Source of the DNA: Bacteroidia bacterium
GTDB lineage: Bacteria > Bacteroidota > Bacteroidia > B-17B0 > Aurantibacillaceae
DNA: 64,000 bases
NCBI GenBank assembly: GCA_016787785.1
Contig: JAEUTO010000013.1
Coordinates: 124,001-188,000, forward strand
Reading direction: 5' to 3'
The position numbers and the translations under genes are program-made. This document shows, in pieces, positions 39,444 through 48,411 of this stretch. Position 1 is the stretch's first letter; each line of letters starts with the position of its first letter. Below the pieces are notes generated by a model. That model searched no databases and was not told the DNA's origin. It saw only the letters and a program-made list of their open reading frames with translations.

Positions 39444-40208
39444 TTATTTCCTTTTTGCAATTAGTAAATACGAATTTTTGTATGTGCGATCTGTATTTGG
39501 GTTTAAACTTTTATAAGGTTTTTCATCGTACGACCCAATTTTTCTGCCATCAAACGCATGCTCGTGCTTAATTATAGTAAAATAAGGTTGAATAAATTTT
39601 TCGATTGCCTTAGGAGAATATTGAATATAAGTAAGGTCATTATACACTGTATCCAACCAACTAATAGCATGTGGATAGTTGAGGTATAAAATTCCATTCG
39701 GTTCTAATGTATCTGCGATATTTTTAAAAAAAATTTCAATATCTTGTTTTGGTATATATATTAAAACCCCAATACAATAAATAAAATTAAATTTTATGTT
39801 CAACGTTAATTCCATAAAATTTCCGGGAATATAATTGGCCTTTGGAACTAATTTTTGTGCTTCCTCCAACATCGACCGATTTATGTCTGTTGCGTATAAT
39901 TCGAAAGAACTTTCCTTGAAAAGTTGAAGATACATTCCTGGTCCGCAGCCAATATCAAGTATCTTACTTTCTTTAACGCAGTATTCATTCACAGTTGCTT
40001 CAAGGTCTACTTTAGATTTCTCAAGAACTTCATTTATCTCGGGCCTCAGCGAATAGCCAGCGTTTTCCTGGGTTGATTTATTACTGGTAGTTTTAAAAAC
40101 ATGGTAAGGATTAGAACTGTGATAGATAGTTTTTTCTAGTCCAAATATTCTTATAAAGAAATTTGAAATAAAATTATTTACAAGTATTTTAAAGATAAGT
40201 TGTTTCAT
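39444..40208 (-). CDS. SAM-dependent methyltransferase (paralogue 2)
   Basis: 254 residues with ILDIGCGPGMYLQLF, LYATDINRSMLEEA and IYCIGVLIYIP. Together with the preceding methyltransferase it ends in YLLIAKRK-type residues. The N-terminal 50 residues (FKILVNNFISNFFIRIFGLEK) are amphipathic and may associate with the membrane. Substrate unknown. Confidence 0.85.
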   Translation of the reverse strand: MKQLIFKILVNNFISNFFIRIFGLEKTIYHSSNPYHVFKTTSNKSTQENAGYSLRPEINEVLEKSKVDLEATVNEYCVKESKILDIGCGPGMYLQLFKESSFELYATDINRSMLEEAQKLVPKANYIPGNFMELTLNIKFNFIYCIGVLIYIPKQDIEIFFKNIADTLEPNGILYLNYPHAISWLDTVYNDLTYIQYSPKAIEKFIQPYFTIIKHEHAFDGRKIGSYDEKPYKSLNPNTDRTYKNSYLLIAKRK

Positions 40209-40209
40209 C

Positions 40210-41472
40210 TTAATTCTCGATTACCTCCCTGATCAATTTTTGTGTCAAAACATGAAGATCGAATTTTTCCTTTTCATTTGCTGAGATTATCTTTCTATTA
40301 TTATATGAATCGCGCAGGTTCTTAAAAAAAGTAACCGGATCACTAGCATCAAAACCTAAACCAATGTTTTGTTTTTCGACATACTCCGTAAAATATCCCT
40401 TAAATCCCAATACCGCAATATACTTTTCGTAAAAAAGGTAATCTGTGAATTTCGTAACGAAGGAATTTTTATATTCATCCGATAAAATAACCAACCCTAT
40501 ATCAATTTTCTTCAGTTGTTCATAGTATTCGCCTATGTTTAGCGTTTTGTTTTCAATATTCAAATTAGCTAGTTTAAATTCCGCAATTTTACGAACCAAA
40601 GCATGATCCATTTCGCCGAATATTGAAATAAAGAATTTATTATAAAGACTGGAATCTATTTTAGATAATTTTTCAAAAGCAGAAACAAACTCAATTAATG
40701 CGGCGTTAAGATCTGAAGAGATACTGCCGGCAAAAAAGACATTTATGACCTCATTCTGAGTTTTTTCATTAACCCCAGCTGCAAGATCATCTTTATCAAA
40801 ACCGTTATGTATCACAAAAGTTGATACAGTTTTTGACGTGATCCTTTTTTCGACAACCGATTTTATATACTCATCTACAAATATTATTTTATCGCAATTA
40901 TTTACAGCAAAGTTTTCGGCCAACTCAAAATATTGTTTTTGCCTGGCAGAAAGTTTGACCTTAGTATCATAAAAGGTATGGTCGTTCCAAAGATCTCTGT
41001 AATCCAAAGTCAATTCAAAATCAAGCTTCTTTTTTAGTTTACTTGCATAATAAAACAGATACGGGTCGCCACTTACAATTACCTTTTTTATTTTCTCTTT
41101 TTCAATCAAATCCGATATACCGTTCCAAACATTTTTGTTTGGAAGTGATGTAATGATGTCTGCGTTATACTTTGTAATATTTATAACAGATAAAACTATT
41201 TTTCTGACAAATTTTTCTAAAACTGATTTTGGGTATTTTATGATCTTTTGAAATTTAAACTCAAAAGTTTTTATTTTTATTTTTTCTTTCTCTACATCTT
41301 TGCTCCAAAATGAAGTTGAGTTAGAAAAATTACTTGCACCAACTATAAAGATCTCATAACCTTTTGCTGATAACGTTTTGGAGAATTTTGCCCATCTTCG
41401 GCCGCCAATACCAGGGTGTGGTGGAAAGGAATAACAAATGATCAATACTTTATCCTTTTGGCCAAGGCTCAT
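40210..41472 (-). CDS. GT-B glycosyltransferase
   Basis: 420 residues. The start ATG at 41472 lies inside the end of the preceding gene (23 bases overlap). The N-terminal signature SFPPHPGIGGRRWAKFSKTL is shared with the N-terminal half of the next gene (SYVFPPHYGIGGRRWAK), so they are paralogues. C-terminal region IGEYYEQLKKIDIGLVIL..NSFVTKFTDYLFYEKYIAVLG fits nucleotide-sugar binding. Sugar specificity unknown. Confidence 0.8.
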   Translation of the reverse strand: MSLGQKDKVLIICYSFPPHPGIGGRRWAKFSKTLSAKGYEIFIVGASNFSNSTSFWSKDVEKEKIKIKTFEFKFQKIIKYPKSVLEKFVRKIVLSVINITKYNADIITSLPNKNVWNGISDLIEKEKIKKVIVSGDPYLFYYASKLKKKLDFELTLDYRDLWNDHTFYDTKVKLSARQKQYFELAENFAVNNCDKIIFVDEYIKSVVEKRITSKTVSTFVIHNGFDKDDLAAGVNEKTQNEVINVFFAGSISSDLNAALIEFVSAFEKLSKIDSSLYNKFFISIFGEMDHALVRKIAEFKLANLNIENKTLNIGEYYEQLKKIDIGLVILSDEYKNSFVTKFTDYLFYEKYIAVLGFKGYFTEYVEKQNIGLGFDASDPVTFFKNLRDSYNNRKIISANEKEKFDLHVLTQKLIREVIEN

Positions 41473-43765
41473 TTATCATTTTTTTATAATCTGTTTCAAC
41501 TCTAAAGTTTCTTAAAATAAATTTTAAATATTTTTCAAAACAAAAAATATTGTGCTTGTTAAGCATTTTTGGGTGGGTAATAAAATGAACAAACGAATTG
41601 TTCTCGGTATATTTTTTGTATAATTTTAGTTTAGGGATCGTTAACAGCTCTATTGATGTCATTTCGATATTGGCGTTACTGCTTCTAACAAACGAGTCGC
41701 TAATGTTAGTTTTGTCTTCGGGCTTCACTAAAGCAAACCCATCACCAAAATTCTTATAATTCAATTTATACAGAACTTTTAGAAAAAGTTTGTTCTGGAT
41801 CTTCTCTTTATTCGACAATTCTATATTTGTGATTGAAAATTCTGTGAATTTTCCCGCATTATCTTCTTTTTCAATGGAAGAATCAAATTTATAAATTTTT
41901 GCCTTTGGAAAATTTGAAAAATTATAAAAGAATTTTTGGTTCAATAATTTAAAATTTGAGAGTACTGAGAAATCATATTTGATATTATACTTCTCAAAAA
42001 ATGGCTTAAAGTCCTCAAAAGGTTGAATACACCATCCACCTGCTCTGTATGAATCGATATGATAATTTATACCTGCACTTTCCTGGATGCGTTTTATAAA
42101 ATCAATTGAGATGTTGAACAAAAGGCTTTTTTCTTCGTTTGTAATATTATGAAATCGGTATTTATCAATATCATTTAGCACCCAATGCTTAGAGTCTTTA
42201 TTGTAGCTAGCTTCCAACCAATGTGGATGTATGTGCGGAAATATAAAGTGACCACTTTTAAGGATATGCACTAATTGAGAAAAAATTAATTTGTAGTCTT
42301 CTTTTGCGCCCTCATCATCATCAATACCCGCCAACCTCATTAAGTATACTGTATCCACAAAAAAAAGACTTTTTGTAATATTATATTTACTTAATAGATT
42401 AAGGATATTGTTGGTTGGCTCTATGATACAATTCCTAGCTGTGCCAGATTTTGAACCCAGAAAAAGTTCATAGTCAAACGTAAGGAGTACATTCTTTAAC
42501 TTATTGTCTTGAAAAGATGTAGCCTCCTGGTTTAAGCGTGTAGCAATTGTTTGTACTATGTTTTCTAAAGAATATTCTTTAATATCATATTCCTTATTAT
42601 ATACGAATTTAGAATTTTTCTTTACTATTGATTCAAATTTCTCGTCTACTGTTGAAAGATCTGAGTGAATACCAAGATGATTATCCACTAAAAACTTCGG
42701 GCCCAAGCCATCGTCACAAAAAATAAAAATAGGTGTTTTTGTGTAGATGATCTCATAGAATTTCGTTGAAATATTATTCCTATTATATTTTGGGTTTAAT
42801 AAAAATACAAAATCATATTCGCCAAATTTGCTAAATAGTTCGGTAGCCGGAATTTGACCGTGAAAAGTGACATTTGTTGCGCCTCCGGCTTTAAAAGCTT
42901 TAGCATATTCCAACTTATCTGTGTAAACATCTAAAGAAGTTTCAGAAGCGTATTTTGCAAACAGTTCTATGGTCTTCTTTATAAACGGTTCAATATTATG
43001 ATAAATATTACCGTACATTATAAATCTAACGATCTTCGTTTCTTTTTTAGGATGGGCAATAAGTTTTAATTCTTGAGGATCAAAAAAATGTGGGATCCTT
43101 ATAAATTTATCAGCATATTCTGGATACCTTGAAATTAAGTAATCACGCATGTCGTCGCTTGGTACAGATATGATATCCGATCGCTTCATGGTTTCTAATT
43201 CCATTTTTCTTTCATGCGCCATCCTTTTATCTGATAAACTCGGGAAACCCCAGTTAGGTCCCCATGTCCAGGGGTCGCGAAGGTCATTGATCAGGAAAAG
43301 ATCATTGAACTTTTTTTTCAATAAGGTTGAAAAACGCATTACGCCAAATGGTCCGCCGGTGCATATTACATGCGTTATTTGATTTTTTCGGATTATTTCG
43401 GTGGCTTTTTTTAGCATGGGTCTTTTCCAGAATATGGTTCTATCTAGAAAAGATCCTTTTGTAAAAAGTGGAAGAACCGTGACCCAAAATTTATAAAGTA
43501 TCTTTTGAAAAAAATTATGCTCAAAATCAACTAGTACTTTTGGATACCATGTTGGCAATTGATGCAAAATAATTTTGGGATTATTTTTAACTACATCGTA
43601 CCAAAGAGATGTTTTTTTGAATGGATTTTTAGCACAAATAACATGAACAGTGTAACCTAGCTTGGTTAGTCCATCTGCATGTTTTGCCCAACGCCTACCT
43701 CCAATTCCGTAGTGCGGGGGAAATACGTAAGAAATTAGCAGTATATCTTTCTTTTTATCTAACAA
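41450..43765 (-). CDS. Glycosyltransferase fused to a WalW-like polysaccharide deacetylase domain
   Basis: 771 residues, start TTG at 43765. Residues 1-420 form a GT-B transferase paralogous to the following gene (GIGGRRWAKHADGL; ISTKFYEIIYTKTPIFIFCDD). Residues 425-771 form a carbohydrate-esterase-4-like domain with metal-site-like residues: LLTFDYELFLG (Asp, Glu), FPHIHPHWLEA (His-x3-His) and SYRAGGW (Arg). Such WalW-type deacetylases occur in O-antigen and capsule loci. Fusion to a transferase suggests the added sugar is deacetylated as it is installed (inferred). Catalytic base and fold activity are not proved. Confidence 0.8.
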   Translation of the reverse strand: MLDKKKDILLISYVFPPHYGIGGRRWAKHADGLTKLGYTVHVICAKNPFKKTSLWYDVVKNNPKIILHQLPTWYPKVLVDFEHNFFQKILYKFWVTVLPLFTKGSFLDRTIFWKRPMLKKATEIIRKNQITHVICTGGPFGVMRFSTLLKKKFNDLFLINDLRDPWTWGPNWGFPSLSDKRMAHERKMELETMKRSDIISVPSDDMRDYLISRYPEYADKFIRIPHFFDPQELKLIAHPKKETKIVRFIMYGNIYHNIEPFIKKTIELFAKYASETSLDVYTDKLEYAKAFKAGGATNVTFHGQIPATELFSKFGEYDFVFLLNPKYNRNNISTKFYEIIYTKTPIFIFCDDGLGPKFLVDNHLGIHSDLSTVDEKFESIVKKNSKFVYNKEYDIKEYSLENIVQTIATRLNQEATSFQDNKLKNVLLTFDYELFLGSKSGTARNCIIEPTNNILNLLSKYNITKSLFFVDTVYLMRLAGIDDDEGAKEDYKLIFSQLVHILKSGHFIFPHIHPHWLEASYNKDSKHWVLNDIDKYRFHNITNEEKSLLFNISIDFIKRIQESAGINYHIDSYRAGGWCIQPFEDFKPFFEKYNIKYDFSVLSNFKLLNQKFFYNFSNFPKAKIYKFDSSIEKEDNAGKFTEFSITNIELSNKEKIQNKLFLKVLYKLNYKNFGDGFALVKPEDKTNISDSFVRSSNANIEMTSIELLTIPKLKLYKKYTENNSFVHFITHPKMLNKHNIFCFEKYLKFILRNFRVETDYKKMINEPWPKG

Positions 43766-43767
43766 CG

Positions 43768-44892
43768 CTATTTAAACTTTAATTTCAAGATCTTTATTAG
43801 TTTAAAATATCTATTCCAATAGATCTTCTCTGTTTTAAAATCCTCATGTTTTCTGGCGGGTGAAGACATTAGTTTATCGAACTCTGCCTCAGCCATACCA
43901 AGTTTCTTCAGAACGTATTCTTTTTCCTGTTTAAGATCATTTTCGGAATACAAAGGCTTATTCATTTCGGCAAGTGCCTCTTCTTTTGTTATTTGGCCGC
44001 TGCATATCAAACTCGAAAGATGCGCTAATCTTTTGTCAACTTTAAAGCGCGTGGGCAAGATATATGCCTGGTAAAATTTAGTAAAAACCGATTCGTAATG
44101 TTTGCCACCATAATCGCGCCATGAAAAACGGTTTGTTATTATCTCCTTTGCCATTTGCTTAGTATAGGGTATATAATTAAGCACTTGTATCGATTCTAAT
44201 TTTAAAAAAAGATGATAATACAATCTTTTATAAAAATTTAAATGAGGGAAACTTTTAATTGTTTTGCCATTCCCAAATTTCCGGTATATATCTTTTATAT
44301 TTTCCCAATCAGCTTTATCAAACACCCAACCTCGGGGCATAATTGCCTCTGTAGCAAAATTAAATCCATTAAGCGTATACTTAATTCTGTATTTAACCGC
44401 TATCTTATAAATAGTGGTCATAATCGCATGATCGGTTAGCGCTTCAATGTCTATCACCCCTGCTTTTATATAAGCCAGTTGCAATTCTTTAAACTCTTCC
44501 CAATTTATTACATGGGTATTTAATTCAAAATTAAGTTTCTCGCAAATATTTCGAATGTTCTCGGTAGCTAGTTCACTATTCCACCCATTGTCAAAATGTA
44601 CAATTAATGGCCTTAACCCATTTTCCTTAGCCCAATAGGCAAGATAAGAACTATCAATACCTCCGCTAACACCCAAAATACAGTCGTACGCGTTACCTTC
44701 TCCACTTTTTTTGATCTCAGCGATCTTATTTTTGATCCAAAGTGCTTTTTGAGTTGCATATCCAAGTTTTGATACGACCTTATCGTAGTACCTGCAATAT
44801 TCGCAAATGCCGTCTATGTCAAATGTGATATTCTTCACATTTTTTGATGTGAGGATACATCTTTTACACTCAGTTACATGATCATGTTCCAT
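43768..44892 (-). CDS. N-acetyl sugar amidotransferase (WbpG/PseA type), first copy
   Basis: 374 residues from the ATG at 44892 (TTG at 44907 gives five more). Two Cys-X2-Cys pairs precede the ATP-pyrophosphatase motif VSGGIDSSYLA (starting near residue 76 in this numbering). Family members install an acetamidino group with ammonia from a HisH/HisF-like pair. No such pair is adjacent here; the only one lies 15 kb upstream in the same operon (59450-60825). The second copy is at 60829. Confidence 0.88.
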   Translation of the reverse strand: MEHDHVTECKRCILTSKNVKNITFDIDGICEYCRYYDKVVSKLGYATQKALWIKNKIAEIKKSGEGNAYDCILGVSGGIDSSYLAYWAKENGLRPLIVHFDNGWNSELATENIRNICEKLNFELNTHVINWEEFKELQLAYIKAGVIDIEALTDHAIMTTIYKIAVKYRIKYTLNGFNFATEAIMPRGWVFDKADWENIKDIYRKFGNGKTIKSFPHLNFYKRLYYHLFLKLESIQVLNYIPYTKQMAKEIITNRFSWRDYGGKHYESVFTKFYQAYILPTRFKVDKRLAHLSSLICSGQITKEEALAEMNKPLYSENDLKQEKEYVLKKLGMAEAEFDKLMSSPARKHEDFKTEKIYWNRYFKLIKILKLKFK

Positions 44893-45721
44893 TTTTATTG
44901 ATAACAATTTTATTGTATACCCTATTAGCGGTAATTGAGTTTTTAATTGAGTTCAGGAAGAACCAAAAATTTTGCTTCTTTCTGATATTATCTTTTTTTG
45001 AGCTTATTTTAATTGTATTAAGGAAAAAGAATGGGCTTAAACTGTTTTTCTTCCAATAACCAAAATTATCAAGGTAGTCGGCGTAATTATTTGCCTGCAA
45101 AGATGTGATAGAATCAGGACTTAAACTACGTAAATAGATCGGCGAATTTTTATTTGAAAAAATGATAGTATGGTCTTTATTAAAATAAAGGTGAAAATCG
45201 TTGTGCTCGTTCTCGATCAAAAAAGGGCGTTCTTTAAATCGTTTATAATCTCCGGGAGGAAAAGAACCTGTTATTGAAAATGCGTGTTCTTTATTTTGAA
45301 TACAGCTATTGGGGAACCAATACATTATCTTTTGAGAAATTAGGCCTGTTGAAACATCCCAAAAAGAATGATACTTGTCTACGCAAAGATCGAATTTTTT
45401 ATCCTTAAGATCGTTTAGGATAGAGGGATTAAACATATCGTCATCATCCAAACGTACTACATAATCATAACTTAGATCACTACCCAAAATGTATTCTGTT
45501 GCCTTCTGTAATTTTTCTTCCTTTTGTCCTTCGAAGTCTATTTTTATAAATTTTTCATTTAGTTTTTCTTCATTTGAAAGTTCTCCAATTACTATTGCTT
45601 TCCAATTTGAATAGGATTGATTATTTAGTGTATTAAAACACAGCTTCCGCAACGCCAGTCGCTGAGGAGATAAATGTGATTTTGGAGTTAATGGAATGAT
45701 GAACAGAAAAGAATTAAGCAT
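44882..45721 (-). CDS. GT2-like glycosyltransferase
   Basis: 279 residues. The N-terminal strand (SFLFIIPLTPKSHLSPQRLALRKLC) and the RLDDDDMFNPSIL acidic motif fit a GT-A (GT2) fold. The C-terminus is basic and helix-rich. It overlaps its neighbour at the start by one base (TAATG). Sugar unknown. Confidence 0.72.
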   Translation of the reverse strand: MLNSFLFIIPLTPKSHLSPQRLALRKLCFNTLNNQSYSNWKAIVIGELSNEEKLNEKFIKIDFEGQKEEKLQKATEYILGSDLSYDYVVRLDDDDMFNPSILNDLKDKKFDLCVDKYHSFWDVSTGLISQKIMYWFPNSCIQNKEHAFSITGSFPPGDYKRFKERPFLIENEHNDFHLYFNKDHTIIFSNKNSPIYLRSLSPDSITSLQANNYADYLDNFGYWKKNSLSPFFFLNTIKISSKKDNIRKKQNFWFFLNSIKNSITANRVYNKIVINKNGT

Positions 45722-46131
45722 TATTTGTTGCCTTCTGTAAGTTTTGACCGGTAAAAACTGGTACTTAAACCGTGGCCCCGATCTGTGTAATAGATCTCAA
45801 TTTTAAGATCTGCACCTGTAATTGGTTTACCTTTATAATCATCTCCCAAAAATCTTATTGAAATATCTTTGGATCTTAAAATGTCAAGTAATTCTTCTTC
45901 CGAATTGTATTCTAATACTTCATCAACATATCTGCAGCTCGACATAATTAATTTTCGTTCTTTAACCGAAAATACAGGTGCCTTTTTACCAGGGTTAATT
46001 GCTTGTGAAATATTTTCAGCACGATTAATGGCAACTATTAAATAATCGCAATTTTCTTTGCACTCTTTTAACATCAGCACGTGTCCCGCATGAAAAAGAT
46101 CAAAAACACCACATGTAAACCCAACTTTCAT
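45721..46131 (-). CDS. Cytidylyltransferase-like protein (TagD/HldE C-domain type)
   Basis: 136 residues. The nucleotidyltransferase motif is GVFDLFHAGHV (HxGH), and the end has STSFYRSKL, similar to the ISTT motif of TagD. It would activate a phosphorylated sugar or polyol with a nucleotide. Neighbours upstream are an epimerase, a GmhA-like isomerase and a PfkB kinase, the same activities that make activated heptose. Whether the nucleotide is CTP, ATP or GTP is not visible. Confidence 0.88.
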   Translation of the reverse strand: MKVGFTCGVFDLFHAGHVLMLKECKENCDYLIVAINRAENISQAINPGKKAPVFSVKERKLIMSSCRYVDEVLEYNSEEELLDILRSKDISIRFLGDDYKGKPITGADLKIEIYYTDRGHGLSTSFYRSKLTEGNK

Positions 46132-47049
46132 TTAAATATTATTTTTTATGAAATCCTTTATGTCGTGTTCGGGAAACCAATCAAGCATTTGTTTAGCCTT
46201 GGTTACGTCCGCAAAAGTAATATCAGATTCTCCCTCGCGTTTTGGAATAAATTCGTAGTTAGAAGAAATTTGTTTAGCCAGATCTAAAACACTTAATGTA
46301 TCGCCATTGCCAATATTAAATGCTGTATTTAATATATTTGGATTTACCGCTGCCAAGTAATTAGCTTTTGCAAGATCATACACATGTATAAAATCGCGTT
46401 TTTGAGAACCATCACCTGTTACCAAAAGTTGTTGCCCGTTTTTATGCCTGTACAAAAATATTCCAACAACACTGCTATAAGCATTGAATTTATTATCAGG
46501 ATTAAAACTTCGCGGGCCATATGGATTAAAGTAACGCAAACAAACATAATCTAAAGGATAACGGGTGCTTAACAACTCGAGATATTTTTCTACCTCGTAT
46601 TTTTGGAAGGCGTAAGGACTCAAACAATCTATTTTTTCAGACTCCGGCGTTGGAATTTTTTCCGGAGTGCCATAAACGGCGCTCGAGCTGCTGAATACAA
46701 ATTTCGGAAAATTATTTTCTTTCACCATTAATTCTATAAGATGCATAGAAAACGTTAAGTTGGCCGAAATATGCTCTGTAACAAATTCAAAACTTGGTTG
46801 TATTCTTGGTAAAGCCGCTAGATGAAAAATACAATCATATGGTTTAAGGCTTTTAATATCTTCAATAGAGCCTTCAATAAATGAAAAACGCGCTTCGTTA
46901 AGATGCGCTTCTATGTTTTTCCTATTACCAGTACTGTAATTATCTATACCTGTAATTTTCCAGGTGGTTTTAGAAAGCAGATAATCCAACAAATTTGAAC
47001 CAATAAAACCGGCAACACCGGTAATAAGTACGTTATTTATTTTCTTCAT
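46132..47049 (-). CDS. NAD-dependent epimerase/dehydratase (extended SDR)
   Basis: 305 residues. NAD motif VLITGVAGFIGSN, IDNYSTGNRKN, and active site SSAVYGTPEKIPTPESEKID with SPYAFQKYE (Tyr, Lys). Acts on a nucleotide sugar. No clear paralog in the locus apart from the SDR at 53105. It overlaps the SIS gene by 17 bases. Confidence 0.9.
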   Translation of the reverse strand: MKKINNVLITGVAGFIGSNLLDYLLSKTTWKITGIDNYSTGNRKNIEAHLNEARFSFIEGSIEDIKSLKPYDCIFHLAALPRIQPSFEFVTEHISANLTFSMHLIELMVKENNFPKFVFSSSSAVYGTPEKIPTPESEKIDCLSPYAFQKYEVEKYLELLSTRYPLDYVCLRYFNPYGPRSFNPDNKFNAYSSVVGIFLYRHKNGQQLLVTGDGSQKRDFIHVYDLAKANYLAAVNPNILNTAFNIGNGDTLSVLDLAKQISSNYEFIPKREGESDITFADVTKAKQMLDWFPEHDIKDFIKNNI

Positions 47050-47560
47050 TAATAATATCTAAGATGGTATGAAGTATTGTTTGGTGGTAACACTCTACTA
47101 TTCCGTAAGAATTTGCGTTAAGGTAAAAATTAATTTTTCCTTTGTTAACCAACTTATTGTCGTTCTTAAAACCAGAAAGCGTAATAACGTTTTTATTGAC
47201 TGTGTTTGCATAATCAACTGCGTTATTAATATTTGCAGAGTTACCTGAGCTGCTTATTGCAACTAAAATATCATTAGGCTTATAATACACCTTTAACCAT
47301 TCAACCATGGCTTTATCGTAACCATAATCGTTTGAAAAGCATGTTATCAAAGCCGGATCGGTAAAAGCAAATGATTCGTATTTTAAAACTTTCGCAAAAT
47401 CTTCCATTAAATGCGAGCAGATTGAATTCGATCCGCCGTTGCCGATAAAAAATATACGCTTATGTTGTCGTATCATTTTAACGGCATCCAGTATTTGATC
47501 GTCAATGAGCTTTGAGTTTAAAAACTCTGTAAATTTTTCTTTATAAGTATTTAGCGGCAT
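47033..47560 (-). CDS. SIS-domain sugar isomerase (GmhA-like)
   Basis: 175 residues, one SIS domain: FFIGNGGSNSICSHLMEDFAKVL, LVAISSSGNSANINNAVDYA and a C-terminal CYHQTILHTILD helix. GmhA isomerises sedoheptulose-7-phosphate to heptose-phosphate. With the PfkB kinase just upstream and the cytidylyltransferase downstream it forms a heptose-type activation set. The GmhB phosphatase is not seen. Confidence 0.85.
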   Translation of the reverse strand: MPLNTYKEKFTEFLNSKLIDDQILDAVKMIRQHKRIFFIGNGGSNSICSHLMEDFAKVLKYESFAFTDPALITCFSNDYGYDKAMVEWLKVYYKPNDILVAISSSGNSANINNAVDYANTVNKNVITLSGFKNDNKLVNKGKINFYLNANSYGIVECYHQTILHTILDIINEENK

Positions 47561-48410
47561 GGTCTAATAATAATTTTTTTGTTACTGATTTTTCGTTACA
47601 TAGCCAGGTGGTAGACAAACTGGCGGCAAGGGATGGTAAATATAAATTTTGTTTTTCTTTATTCAAATGCGACATGATACAAGCAAATGCAAAAAATGTG
47701 TCGCCGGCTCCTATTGTATCAATTACTTGTGTTTTAAAAGAAGGATGCGTTTCAACTGCTTTACCATTGGTAAATGTTGATCCTGCTTTACCAGTAGTAA
47801 TAAATAAATTATCGCAATTCAATTCATAATTAAAGATCTTCAAAATGTCTTCGGGGCTTGGATTCTCGATTTTTTCATTGACTTGTAAACTTGCCTCGCG
47901 CAAATCAATGCAGGCACTTCTCTTTTTCTTATTCTTCCATTTAGAAATACGATTAAATCCAAAATTATTCGAATTGGTTTGGCACATTAAGTGAAAACCA
48001 TCCGTTATTTCCAATTTGTCGCAAAAGCCATGTCCAAAATCTGCTACAATAACAACATCATAATCTGCCGTGTTCACCTTTACATCTTTAAAATCTTTTA
48101 TATCAAATTTATTGATCTCAACGTGTTTCTTTTTATCGCCAACATCAACGTAACGGGTTTTTACGATCTCATTATTTGTGTTAGTAATAACTTTAACTTC
48201 TTTTACAAAATCGTAAAGGTGGTTGGCAATGGCTTGTGCACCGCCCTGTTGGACAGTTTTTCCGCTTTCTAATTTAAACACAGGGCAAAACGATTTCATA
48301 GATTGTCCTTCGTAGGATACATCCACAAATTCATCAACAATAGTTTCGCCAACTATCAGCACCCTTAGGTCTTTTATTTCTTCAAAAATTGAATTTAAAT
48401 AATTTATCAT
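47541..48410 (-). CDS. PfkB-family sugar kinase (HldE N-domain-like)
   Basis: 289 residues. Start RVLIVGETIVDEFV and the ATP-site signature VIDTIGAGDTFFAFA are standard for PfkB kinases. The VQQGGAQAIANHL segment resembles HldE/RfaE1 kinases. It would phosphorylate a heptose or other sugar. Overlaps the SIS gene by 20 bases. Confidence 0.88.
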   Translation of the reverse strand: MINYLNSIFEEIKDLRVLIVGETIVDEFVDVSYEGQSMKSFCPVFKLESGKTVQQGGAQAIANHLYDFVKEVKVITNTNNEIVKTRYVDVGDKKKHVEINKFDIKDFKDVKVNTADYDVVIVADFGHGFCDKLEITDGFHLMCQTNSNNFGFNRISKWKNKKKRSACIDLREASLQVNEKIENPSPEDILKIFNYELNCDNLFITTGKAGSTFTNGKAVETHPSFKTQVIDTIGAGDTFFAFACIMSHLNKEKQNLYLPSLAASLSTTWLCNEKSVTKKLLLDHAAKYL

Positions 48411-48411
48411 T

